Assembly: GCA_009823395.1 (NCBI GenBank)
Contig: CM020515.1
Location: forward strand, 8,974,489-9,038,488
Length of the DNA: 64,000 nt
Source: Thamnaconus septentrionalis
Lineage: Eukaryota > Chordata > Actinopteri > Tetraodontiformes > Monacanthidae
Direction of reading: 5' to 3'
Shown: piece by piece, positions 27,157-39,500 of the stretch
How the letters are laid out: the number at the start of each line of letters is the position of its first letter
How positions within the stretch are numbered: position 1 is the first letter of the stretch
Made by a program: the position numbers and the translations under genes
Notes under the pieces: model-generated
Databases searched by the model: none
Told to the model about the DNA's origin: nothing
Seen by the model: only the letters and a program-made list of their open reading frames with translations

Positions 27157-29954
27157 CGATTTGAAAGGACACGAGGATGTTCACCGCATACCGACTCTGC
27201 CCAATTCCACTTTTGCAGCGCTGCCTCAGTCGCGCGCTGGAGACAGAAGGGAGGCGAGGAGGTGTTGACCGAGGAGATTAAAGAGGCTTTAGAGGCGGCC
27301 GAGTCGCAGGGCCAGGAGAGAGAGAGAGAGAGAGAGAGAGATTCTCTGAATATTCAAATCTCTCATTTTAATTTTGCAGCAGATTAGAGAATCTTTCATC
27401 TCCCAAGGAAGGAAGGAAGGAAGGAAGCATCGACTTTGGTTGTTTTTTTTTGTGGGCGTGTGCAAGCCGCCTCCCTCGGCACCCGACTCGGACACAATGA
27501 GCGACGGCGTTAAAGTGGAGGCGATCTGGATGATCTGATCAGCGGATCTTTATCGTCTCCCGGAGCGACACAGGGAGTGTTTTTTTCGTGGATGTGTGTG
27601 GCATTTGGAGTGAGTTGTGAGTGTGAGCGAGGACATCAGGTTGCCTTTAATGAGGTGACGGTCAGACACAACTCGACAAACCCTTCATCCGATGTGCAAC
27701 ATTTATTTGGTTGTTTGTCTGCTTGTTTGTTTTGGTTGCTCGTAGAGGAAAGATGCTATGTTGTTTCCAGAATATTAATTATGGCTTGTCATGGTGAAAT
27801 AAAAGTTGAACTGATTTATTTTCTGTAGTTGTAGGATGATCCTTTCTGCATCTGATCAAACCACCTGACAATCACGAAGAAAACATTTTTTTTTTTCAAG
27901 CTACCAAAGTCCAAAACAGGCAGTGTGACAGTTAGACAAAGGAAAAAGGAGGCAGAAATAGTCATAGATGTACAAGAAGAGGCAAGGGGGGGAAAAAAAG
28001 GTGAAGGGGTAGGCATCTAGTTGGACTAGGAACCCGGACATACAAGACGTTGTACAGTAGGAGGCGCTGTCAGAGTCAATATGCTAACTTTCACCTTGTA
28101 TTGGCAGCTTGATCGCTGAAATCTTGTTCACTGCTGTTTAAAAGCTCCAGTCCAAAGCATTTCCAGCGTTGTTGTCATCTCTGTGAAGGTGTTTGCAACA
28201 GCTAGCGGACTCCCGGTGGCATAGCAGCTGCTAGCAGAGTTAGCGTTCAGAATTTGATAGCAAGAATAGGCTAAAGAAGAAACTGATATCCCTGAGTTTT
28301 ACCCAAGGAGAAATAAACATTCTTTTTTTACTTACTTTTTTTTTGACTTCCTAAAATTTCAAACATCCGTCACCGTGCTTGATTGAAAGAAAACGCGGGG
28401 GGGACACTTTTCTTTAGCCACACAACATCCTTGAAATGGACATGCAGCTTTTTTTTTTTGCAATTGTGCTTTATTGACGTTTTCCAAAACGTCTCAACCA
28501 CATTCAGCTACTCCCCACCACAAACCTGGGCGTTTGTTGTCATCCCTCTGTTTATCAATGTGTGTGAGTGTGTCTGTGTGTTTGTGCACTTTTGCACACT
28601 GCGCGCAGTCACGATTGCACCCTTGTTTTGACTCCCTCACTAATTAGATGAGAACTTCACCCTGGGAATTTGTCAATAACGCAACTCGCCGCTCGCTCGC
28701 ACACACACTCACACTCACAGACATGCAAACAAGCAGGATCATCGCATGTGTGCGTTTGTGTGCACGTAGGACAAAAGGGGCAAAAAATAAATAAATAAAA
28801 AAATAGCTACGCAGCAGCATCGTCTCCCCTTCCGTCAAGCATGTTTGATATTTCACCGCCTGGTTCTCACCATCGCGGCGCCTCCTGCTGTCCATCTCCC
28901 TCACGTGCACCGGGCTCTCCGGGGTTTTTCCACCTGCACTATCTTTCCCTCGCCGTCATAAAAGGCCATCCCTTTAGTTAATTGCAGCCTCGCTCTGACA
29001 TACGGCTCCCCCATCCCGCGCTTGTCTGCGCCGCTTTATGGAGCGCTGTGATTTGTGGCGCCATGGATTTATTTTCCAACGGCACCGATCGGGGTCCGCC
29101 CGCCCAGGAGGTCCGATGTCGGGGCGATTATCTCTCTGCTGTGAGCGGCCGTATGGATCAGACTGGACCGAGGACAAAGGATTGGATTTTCGCCTGGACA
29201 CCAACTTTTTCAGATTTGCCTTTGTCCGCAGAGCAACTTTGCGAGTGACTTTTGACTTGAAAAGCTGCAGAGCTGAAAGTCACTGGTCTCCATAATGAAA
29301 TATTCTGAGTCGAGGAAACATGAAATGTCGTTAAAAGTTGCTAAACACAATTAGCTAATAAATGATTGCTAGTTTGGGCCGACTGAGGAGGCGTCTTCTC
29401 TTCTTTTCCACTCTGTTTTGCCTTCTGTTACTATCTCTCTCTTGTCCTCCTACCCCCCCAAAAAAACGTCACCTGGTCAGTTTGGACGGTGTGTTTTTGC
29501 GCCTTGACACAGCCAGAACTGGCCAGAACTGATATAAATATAGCCGGTGGTCCCTCGCTGCGATGACGCAACGTGAAGTCCATCTAAAAAGCAGAAGGGG
29601 TTCGAAACATTTTGTTCGCCGGCGTTGTGATTGTTCGCTGCTTGTTTCGTCCGTTCAGTGGAAGCGTATTTTTATCACCTCCCCGCATGTTCAGTATCTC
29701 AGGAGCCTTCAGAGAGCTTTTTTTTTTTTCTCTGCTTTTGTCCAGCTGTCCACTTGGAATGAGTGACAATAGAGGAAGCAGTTGAATTCCCGCAGCCAAG
29801 CGGGGATAAAAACTAGTTATTTAACAGCAAGCACCTATGACTATTTAAGGTTAGGTTAGGCTAGGCTAGGCTAGGCTAACGTCTTTTCATATCTTTCACT
29901 CTCTTCCCGGTCTCCAGTGGAGCAACCTCAGAAAATGAATCAAATAAAAAATAA

Positions 29955-30125
29955 CAGCCATATTTAGCCCTGTGTTGACAGTCTTCAGCTCAGCCACCTG
30001 GTTCAAAGTGATACTTTGTTGTAACAGCACCACAGGGAGCTACGTCAGAGCGTTGGTTGAACCTGCAGGGGGAAATCAGTAGAGCACCAGTAAACTTAGA
30101 CAGGCCCCTTTGTGACATCACAAGG
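29955..30125 (+). repeat. Two-motif dispersed repeat, copy 2
   Basis: ATTTAGCCCTGTGTTGACAG (from 29961) is followed by CCCTTTGTGACATCACAA at 30106-30123. It ends about 300 nt upstream of the IS1 exon. Confidence 0.65.
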
Positions 30126-30395
30126 TACTCACTTCAGAAAAGAAGCAAGCAAGAACTTTTCCCTGTTTCTGAGGAGTTGACTGACAGAGTCGAGACACAT
30201 ACAAGAAAACGTTGGATCGATATTGGCATTTAGTGCTGAAACAATCAAGCGCCGACCTTTTCCCATCTTGAGAACAGCTTCACTGAAGCAACCTTGTATC
30301 CCGAGAAACGCTTTCCCTGACTAACTTTCCCCACAATATTCACTCTGCTTCCTGTTGTAAATGTCTATAAATGTGACGCAACCCATCTCGAGTTC

Positions 30396-30418
30396 TGACC
30401 TTAACCTGCTCCTGCACG
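30396..30418 (+). promoter_or_regulatory. Putative U12-type (AT-AC) intron branch point and 3' splice site
   Basis: CCTTAAC at 30399-30405 matches the highly constrained U12 branch-site core. It sits about 12 to 14 nt before an AC dinucleotide at 30416-30417, exactly where the conserved WFEH coding starts. U2-type AG acceptors that keep these residues are absent. AT-AC minor introns are established in voltage-gated sodium and calcium channel alpha-subunit genes. The matching ATATCCTT donor would lie upstream of the window and cannot be checked here. Confidence 0.7.
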
Positions 30419-30529
30419 TGGTTCGAGCACATATCCATGCTGGTGATCCTGCTCAACTGTGTGACTCTGGGGATGTTCCAGCCGTGCGAGGACGTCAGCT
30501 GCCAGTCGGAGTGGTGCCGCGTCCTACAG
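30418..30529 (+). CDS. cacna1h: cacna1h exon: segment IS1
   Basis: The exon encodes [20 protein letters not shown] followed by a cysteine-containing extracellular stretch ([12 protein letters not shown]) and ends VLQ. It has 37 codons after one leading base, which completes a codon begun in the missing upstream exon. The donor CAG|GTGAGT follows at 30530. No AG lies at the conserved 5' boundary. The bases before the exon end in AC, with a CCTTAAC branch-point-like motif 12 to 14 nt upstream, so a U12-type AT-AC acceptor is the best reading. Known conservation of WFE-H-x-SML in this family supports the start. An alternative start at 30428, after the only nearby AG, would drop WFE. Confidence 0.88.
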
Positions 30530-33500
30530 GTGAGTTGGCCTGAAACGCACCGTCTCTTTAAATCACTGCAAAACGTTTAGAAAACAGACTGAAATGGATT
30601 TGGAGTCCAAAACTGTCTGTGTTGAGCTTCTGCAAAGAATCTGGGACGATGTTTGTCTCATGTCTCCACTCGGCTAAAGTTGTCGTGGAAAAAAAGACAA
30701 CTTTAGCTGAAAATGATTATTGCGTCATCTAGTCTCATCAAAATGAAAAGGAACAAAGTCCAATTGAGCGTTTTGAATGTGAGCCAATGTTTACGCACTC
30801 TGCTGTTGTTTACATTTAGCATGACTGCAGACCTCGTTGTGTTTGCCTTGTATGCTAACCGTAAATCAAACGGGAGGGAAATAGATGCAAATGAGATGAG
30901 ACTCTGCTCCACTTTCTCTGTTTCCGTGTCCTGCGCCTCGCTGATATTTTGTTTTTGTCCTGCCGAAATAGGTGGCGTTTCAAAATTGTTTTTTTTTTTT
31001 CCGAGCTGAGTCGTCTCCTTGCTGTTTTGATGTCTAATTAATTGCGACGCAGCCTAAGCCTCGCCAAGCTGGAGCTATTCCCCGCTGAGACCAAGCCGAC
31101 GGTGGGGAGAGTTTCCTTTCAAACAACCTCTTGTGGCGCTTGGCTGTCTTTTTTTTTTTTCACATTTTATTTTTGCCCAACGCACGCCTCCTTATTGACG
31201 AGGAGACTTAACGAGGCCTCGACCTTTTTTCTCTTGACAGCGGGTCAGTTTTTCCTGTTTCCTTCCCCCTCCTTGTTATCGCAGTACGCGTTCAACATGA
31301 ATTCTTTCCCTCCCTTTGTTTCCACGCTGCGCTGCTTCAGGTGCTGGACGACTGCATCTTCGCTTTCTTCGCCGTGGAAATGATCATCAAGATGGTGGCG
31401 CTTGGGATTTTCGGCTCCAACTGTTATCTTGGCGACAGGTGGAACCAACTTGACTTTGTCATCGTCATGGCCGGGTAGGTGTTTCCGAAAAACCCAGGGT
31501 TTGTATTTTCCACATTTAGGGCCGGTAGTGAAGTTTGCTGTGAAAGGCTGGCAGACGGTCAAAGAAAAACTAGCTTAAATGCTAACTGAACAAAACGTCA
31601 CCACCGCTGCTCAGGGTGAAATTGCAGCAAGTACTGTTGAGAATTGTGCACCATGCAGTCCGTAAGTCCAGAGTACGACAGTTGCAGCGGTTACAAGGGG
31701 AAAGTGTTCATTTAAAGAGTGAAAAGAAGGCGTAAATATGTGAAATGTAAACCAAAGCCTCAGATATTTTTTCTAAATATTTTCCTAATTGCCACAGTAA
31801 ATTGTCAGTGAAGCTGCATCACTCAAACTATTGCTTATACATTGTTTAAGACTGTGCAGCTCCAGTCTCTCTTTAGTAAGCCACCTGCATTTTACGACCT
31901 CTTCCAATTTTGCTTCAAAGCTGTGAGTTTTCCACCAATTCGTCTCTGCCCTCTGTCCGACCTTTTCTCCGACTGCGTCTCCAGGGTGATGGAGTATTCT
32001 CTGGATGGCCATAACGCCAGCCTGTCGGCCATCCGCACCGTCCGAGTGCTCCGGCCACTGCGAGCCATCAACAGAGTACCAAGTAAGTCCGCTGTCAGAC
32101 TCTCGGAGCGACGTGTTTTTCATTTTTCTTTATCTTTGCTTTTCTGCTCTGCGCTGACACTCTGGCCTTGCTAGTCACAGTAAACTGGCGTCTGAACATA
32201 TACAGATAAAAATTGAAGAGAGAATTGGGTTGAGCTGGAGTGGGAGCCCTTAGCACCACCGACCACTGACTGAATGAAAATATGTTCTGAAAACCTGCAT
32301 TTTATTGTTTGACCAGCAGGGACCGCCAAAGCTGGTTGCAAAAAGACTAAAAATGACTCACTGTCAATTCGGAAAACTCAAATTTTTGTCCATTGTGTCA
32401 AATTTGGTTTAATTTTGAGAGGAAAATGGCCATAAAGTTGTTGGGTAGCTAGGCTAAAGTTTAGTAGCCTGTCACTGCTCACCCGGTACCACCCACACAT
32501 CCAAATGGAATCTCCCTGTTGACACTGAAACCAAACTCTGGGCTTCAGTACAAATTTCTTTACATACAGTCAGCGCCGCCGGCCAGTCAAACCTGCTAGC
32601 GCCGCCGCGGTTGGCGCTAATCCAGCGGAATGCAGTAAATCAAGGCGTTTCGTCGCGCAACGTTCCGACCGTACAAGGCCAAACGCGCTCTAACACTTTG
32701 CATCCACCACCACCAGTACATAACATTAATGGACGTGGCGGCCCGTTATCTCCATACGTCAGCATTGTTTAACGTAGGTCTGAGTGACGATGGCGGTCCT
32801 CGCCACTCCTCCTTTGATCACACGCCCGTCCGGAGGACTGTTGGAAGCGGCCAACCTCGCACGTCGTCAGTCATCTCGCCCCTAAAAGCACGGCGAGACA
32901 AGTGGCCATGAATCTGCAAGCTGAAAAGGAAACACGGGACAATGGTGTCATAACAGCGTCCGGGATTATTAACCAGCATGCATTAGGGCCCGCCGCCAAG
33001 AGGCTCCCCCCAGGGAGTTGGAACGCACCCGCGACCGCTTACATCAATACATGCCCGGTGTTGTTTTTGCTTTCTTTCTTTCTGTCTTTCCTTTATGTTT
33101 GCCACCCGCGCCAGATTTTGACGCTTAAAAAAAAAAAAACGGATTTCAGGAAAAAGTGTGTGTGCACGTGGAAGATAACCCTGCTCTCCGAGACTAAGTC
33201 GATCTCCAGGCGTCCGATACCGGCCTGATAAGTTTCCCCCTTTGTGACTGATGACATTTGGAAAAGCGCGCACGGATCTGCGTGTTTGTGTGTGTGTATT
33301 GAAGTGCTCCGGGCGCCGCTGATAACCCAAACACGATCCTAAATTTTGGCAGGTTGCTCCACATTTTTTATTTTTTTTTTTTTCACTCTGCCCTTTTTAT
33401 ATCCTTCCCGCGTCCTCGCTCGGCGAGGGCTGAAAATTGCGCGTTCACCTCGCAGGCGGAGCTTGGCTCCGAGGGGAAACAATCGCTCTGGGCCGCGGAG

Positions 33501-36500
33501 AAAGAGGCGCAGTTGTTTTGTCGTGACAACTCTTCAATCGGCTCCCCCTGGAGGCTCGGGCACTGGGAGGTTAGACCAAAAAAATATAAAGCACAGGGAC
33601 GGACGTGCAGCGAGGGCGACAGTGGGAGGTGTGACTTGAGGCTGGAAACTGAAGGTCAGTTTAGAGACGGATACAAATCCCCCCCTCCAAGGCCTCGAGA
33701 CTCATCTGCTAACAGTCGAAGCCTCCCAGGGGGCGCTGCAGAGCGGCTTATGTCTTTCATATTTTTTTTTTCTTTCTGCTTCTCATCTAAAGTGTTTCTC
33801 ATTTTTCCCCCCTCTTTACCTCCAGTATGAGATAATGGATGTTGGAGGGTGCAAGCTGTCAGGCTCATGGACAGCTTCTTCTTCTTCTTCTTCTTCTTTT
33901 GCTTTGTTTGTCTCTTTCTCCACGCGCTATCGCTCCATCTCCGTGTTCCGCCGCTTTGTTTAAGCAGGCGGGTAAGATTTATCAGCGTTTGGACAGACAG
34001 TGTTTTTCTTTTTTCTTTTTTTTGGCGCCGTAGCCTGGTTACGGCGCGATTGAAGCGCTCTGTTTCTTCCTGATTGCACAACCTGCCGTGTGGAGCAAGT
34101 ATGCAGAAATTAATCACCCCCGCGGAGGGCATTAAGTTTTCACCTGTGTCTGTTTGCCGGTTGGATAATTATCTCAACGACACGACTGTTGAAAGGGAAA
34201 AAAAACAAAAAAACATCTTCAGCTCTCACCCGGCAAACTTCAATTAAGCGTGGACTTTTGATTTTTGGTTTTGATGTAAAAAAAAAAAAAAGTCGTTTTT
34301 TTTTAACCCGCAGAAACCTTTCCCGAGTTAACAAGATCGTCTTGCATCTTTAAATAGCTGGCAGTTAATGTGTATCGCTTAATGAGGCTCAGAATCAATA
34401 TGATGTTGATGTATGATGAGCTGTCTTTTTCCTCCTGTATCGCAACATGAGGGTTGTCAATCGTAATCTGTAGTTCTGTTGCCTTTACCTGTATGAGGCA
34501 TTTGCACATATTACCCACCAGAGGGCAGTCTAATGTGATGGCAAGCTATATTTTTTTTGTCCCGTTAGCTGCAGTGTCAATATATTTATTGTAATAACAT
34601 TACAACTTTATAATAATGTCAGCCTCTGGTCAGTTGGAGTCATGCATATGTGCAAGTTATGAAAAGTTTCTTAGCTAGCCAAGGCTACCTTAGCTACCTA
34701 AGACGAGCCCAGGTGTTTTGGGCTTTTTGGCTTGCTTGCCTGTGATGCAACTTATAATTTTAGTATAGGGCATTTGCATTTAAGCCTTTGGAACAGCCTA
34801 CCAGAGGAGATCGGAATAGCATGCTAGCTCTTTCAATGCCAATCCTCAAAACACTGTTTTTACTATTTGGCCTTCCTCTGATATTCTTTCTTATTTAGTC
34901 ATGACCATTATAAGTTGTTTTTATGCAATTTATGTCTTGGGAAGTACTTGTCAACTGTACTTTTCAAACATGCTTTATAGTTAGCATCTCTAACTATTAC
35001 CTAACTATAACTAGCATGTCCTGCAGAATAACTCTCCCTGCTTTTTTGATCGAAATCCAACGCTTTCCCACAGAAAGCTCTTAAACGTGGTGATCTTTGG
35101 CGGTCGGCTTGGCAGTTTTAAGGTTTTAATCGCACCGAAGGCAACCAGTAGATAAAATTTTATGCGTAAGCCACCAAAAAAAAAAAGAAACGGTAACCCA
35201 AGCAGGAACATCTGTAGACGTGTATTGTGAGTTCTGTGATGTGTAGTGTGAGTGAGTCTCATGGTATCTGCCGAGCACAGCTGCCTTACAGCCACGCAGA
35301 TGGAGCCGGGCAGTTAATTGGATCTTAGTGGCAGTTAACGATTTGGGCCTCCTGTGATCATAAACACAAGAATCTCAAGGTAAAAAAAAAGAAAAGATTA
35401 TTGTTTTGTGTGTCGCGGCACGCGGCCTCGTTGGGGAACTTCCGGTGCAGCTTCTGGAACGCACAAAAACGCTACGCAGCCCACCGGTGTGGCTGTTGTG
35501 TCTTGTGTCGCAGGCTGTATTATTAACAAAGCTGTAGATGAGAAAGGGCAGGTGTGTTGAGGGGATGGTGCAGGAGGTATGAACATTGTCAAATGTTGGG
35601 TTTGACTGAGCAGACTTCACTGTGCAGAGGAGGCAGATGCCTCCCGAGCTGCGCGTCTGTGTTCTCTTTCCCACAGAGAGTGCACGTGTATGTTTTTGCA
35701 CGTTCAGTGCTCACATCGCATTAGGGTCTCGCTTTCAAAATGCAGGCCGTATCCCCCCTTCATCTCTCGCCGTTCGGCGATGGGAAAAGGTCCATCGTTA
35801 ATCGTGCATCGTTGACTTTGATGTATTGCATGGAAACGCTTGAAAGTGCCATCGCTCGTTAGGGGAAAAAATAGATGCCTGACTGAATGGACCCATGAGT
35901 CATAGTTTGCTTTGCTAAAAAAAGAAAAAAAAGAAGCAACTCTTAGGATAAATATACACCGGATAACACCTTTTCAATGAATTTGCACAGAGCACACAAA
36001 CCCAATTAGGTGCAGCAGATTTGATACCGATGACTTGTTTCATCTTACTAATGCGTCACACAGTTGTAAACTACCATTAGGGCGCTGTACATGGGAATGA
36101 TTAGATCATTTTAATGTGGTTTGGAGAGTAATGTCTGACTCTCAGCTCACTGGGCCGCTGGAGAAACTGATTTTTGCTAACTAGCTACGTCATGACATCT
36201 GCGCTACAAAGGGATGCGACAGCGCCCTCTGGGTGAGTCATCTCAATGAGTCAGCATGTCAGTAGCTAACGGACAACTACTCAACACTGACGATAGCATC
36301 GTCTGTTAATTAGTATACTAAATATAAAATGAACAAATATCACTGTTCTGTGTTAAAAGACTGGTGGCCAAGTGCTACATAATTTTATAATTTCATGATA
36401 GCTCAATCCAAATTTTCAATCAATTCAAAATACATACAGTCAATATACAATCCCATGAAGGTAAGCATTTGCATGTAGCCAGAAAAAAGTTGGCCCTATG

Positions 36501-39500
36501 ACAATGCAGCGATAGATTGAGGGATGCGTTACTTTGACTTTTGAATATTTTCGGGTCGCTGATGGCGAATCTTAATAATAGATAAATAGATAGCAGTTCA
36601 CTCACTAAGAATATTTGACTGAGCAATTTCCTAGGTGATAAAAGTAAAAGTTGAGTCTTGTATCCTCTTTTTTCAGCTCTTTTACCGGAAATTTAAACTC
36701 AGATTAAGATTTGTGAAAGTCAGTTTGGATGTCTTTATCGCTCGACCGCCAATTTGGGTTGTCGGAGTGGAAGTAGCCGTCAGTGTGACAAGGCTGCGAG
36801 AGGCAGAGTGCACGGCGCCGACCTCAGGGACTGGATCTCTGACTCTGACGATGATAAAACTGCCCAGCCAAACAACAGGGGACGGACACTGACTGCACGG
36901 GCTTGGATAATGCTAGCCGTCGGGAGGTTGCAGGGGTTAAATCCCGTGGGGAATGACAATGTCAAACTGTCGCTCGGCGTCTTGTCACCGCTTGTAATTA
37001 GATCGGCCATGGGAACAAAGCGGTCGCCGGCAAGTCCACGAGATCAATAGAGGTTGTCAAATTGTGTTTTAACCCGAGGTCTGGTTCAACTGTAACAGGC
37101 GTGAGCTTGAAACATCTGCACGTATGACATGTTTCATTTTTTTTGTTGAAACCGTTTCTTCTTTTCCCCGACTAGGTATGCGGATTCTGGTGACCCTTCT
37201 GTTGGACACCCTGCCCATGCTGGGAAACGTCCTCCTCCTCTGCTTCTTTGTCTTTTTCATCTTTGGCATTGTGGGTGTCCAGCTGTGGGCGGGGCTACTC
37301 CGCAACCGCTGTTTCTTGGGAGAAGACATCAAAACGTAAGCATGATTGAGCAATGTGGAGCTTTCTGCACACTCTTGTATTGACACTGCACTTGACCAAG
37401 GAAATGACAGAAAAGAGCAAAAATGTTGCTTAATGATTAATATCTGGTGTTTTTTTCTTGAGCACTGGCTAAACAGAGAAATCCATAACAATGCAAAACA
37501 TGGATAAAACAACAAATATATAAAAAAAAATAATTTAAACATAAATTAACATAAATATTACACTCACCTGCCAATCGCCGGCCACTGTATTCGGTAGCCA
37601 CGATGAGAATCCCTCTCTATGCAGATGATGTGATCATTTAACCACAATTGAAGTAAAGCAACTTATGCTACAGGTTTTAATTAGAAATGACATTTCCAAT
37701 AGCATGCATATAACCTGCTGGCACTCACATGTAATTATTATTCCTGCATACAAAGGCTCTGTGAACATGGCGCACTTACATTTTTGGCAACACAAATTCA
37801 AAGCGCTCAAACAATAATCATCATAATAATGACAGTTATTCTCTCAGAGAAATTCCTTTGTTTTACTTGAAGAAAGACAAGCGCAGATGGTGAAAAGACC
37901 AGCGCAACTCATTCTTCATTGGCGACAAAACCCAAGAAATCCAGCAGAGGCGGAAGATGCCCCCTGCAGATTTCCGAACCCACTTTGTTTTTGATGTAAC
38001 AGCGCCCGAGTTTATGTTTAGAATTCCCTCTTGCGAGTGGGAGCGCGAAGGGGGTTTAAAAAAGAAAAGAGAAGAGGACGGCTCCTTAATATTTCATGGG
38101 CGAGGCGCCTGTGTTTTCTCTCCAAGAACAAATGGGCGCCTGACCTCTGCACCGGCGCCATACCTCACTGCGCGGGGCGGCGCAGCCTTTATGCGCACGT
38201 TCTTCCACGCTCTCGCTTTCATTGGCGCGATAACTTTTATTGAGGGGGGGGGGGTGGCAAAACAAGATGGCAAACTCTCAGGTTTTACAGCTGAGATTCC
38301 TCGGGACGCCACGCTCGGTCGGCTTTTAAGCCTCTGACAGCAGAATAAATACCCCCATCGTAAGAAACCTTTGCTGAGCCGTCTTTATTTTCATGGCTAC
38401 AAAACTATTGGCGACTCGTAAAGGGTGACAGAGGGAGGTTTCTCCTTCTTTATTTCTCTAATATTTGTGAGGCGCGTTATGAAGACAAGCGGGATACGAA
38501 AAGCGGTGAGTGCGGAGGCTTGTGTTGCCAAATGTTTGATTTGTACAATTAACAGTCTAGACTGGGAGGCCTCCTGATTTGTCAAAACATGACGCACAAA
38601 CAAGAGGAGTTGATTGCGCGAGGCTCGATGAGGCAAAGTCAATATTGGACCGCAGTACAAATGGGTTCAACTAAAATAGAGATAAAAGGGAGAATGCGTT
38701 GTTGACTCAGTTGAGTACACCTCTGCTGTTTACTGCAGCTGTAGTTTATGGCTACGTTCAGACAAAACATGAAATTAAATGCTGAGCGATCACTGATCAC
38801 TCTCATTGGCCGCCGCCGCCGCCTGCCAACATCCAATCCAGGCTCTCGGCTTCGCTCGAGTTTACTCAGGAACAAAACACAAGCGGATCCTGCGCGGACC
38901 AGAAGAAGAAAGAAAAGAATCCCCGGGTGCCAGAAGAAGATGCCAAAATATTATTTTCATCTGTCACATTCCTGGACTCCGTGGAGGAAAGGATTGTTTT
39001 TCCTTTTTCTGTCTAAGTGCTTTCAACCGTTTTGGCCGGCGGAAAACACATTCCTTTCTGCTTACGAATCACCTGGTTCACCACACGAGACGACCCGAAG
39101 GATTTTAAGGATCCTCTCGGTTTATCTCCTGCGTCCGTTTCAATTGGAGGGAAGCAAAAACCTGAAGGGTGAATGGAAAAGCATTACGTCTGTCACGGTC
39201 AGGCAAATTCAGGCCAATCAGATTTGTGGCTCCCGGTTTGGTTCTGTAACGGTTGTCCTGACCTCTGGGAACTCTGTGACCTACATTATTTAACCAACTT
39301 CTTGCCAAAGCGAGCCAGGAGTTTGTTTAAAAGAATCACCTTGTCCACCAATGAGCCCAGAGTTTTGTTCTTCTTTTCTACTTAAAAGTGAAACTGGCTT
39401 CTAGTGAAGAGGTCGTCACGACTTGCTGGACTCAGACTGATTCATTCTATTGGAGGAGGACACTGTGAGCAGGACGAGCGGGATTTCACTGCTGCCGTGC

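Larger units (their letters stand above)
23786..30417. other. Non-coding interval, 3' part of large 5' intron
   Basis: No exon is seen before 30418. The interval holds a 72-bp palindromic element (23849-23920), TG repeats (24381-24421 and 27107-27153), a G-quadruplex candidate (25827-25849), a reverse-oriented SINE-like repeat (26825-26995), a GGCTA-type pentamer run (29848-29878) and one copy of a dispersed repeat family (29955-30125). The remaining sequence is unremarkable. Confidence 0.6.

Noticed and set aside
29848..29878. Telomere-like TTAGG / TAGGC run
   Set aside because: Only about 30 nt of a pentamer-type repeat in an intron; it is not the vertebrate TTAGGG telomere.
30393..30427. 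Alternative U2-type acceptors for the IS1 exon at 30392 or 30427
   Set aside because: The first lacks a pyrimidine tract and adds unconserved residues; the second removes the conserved WFE. The AC end with a U12 branch motif fits better.
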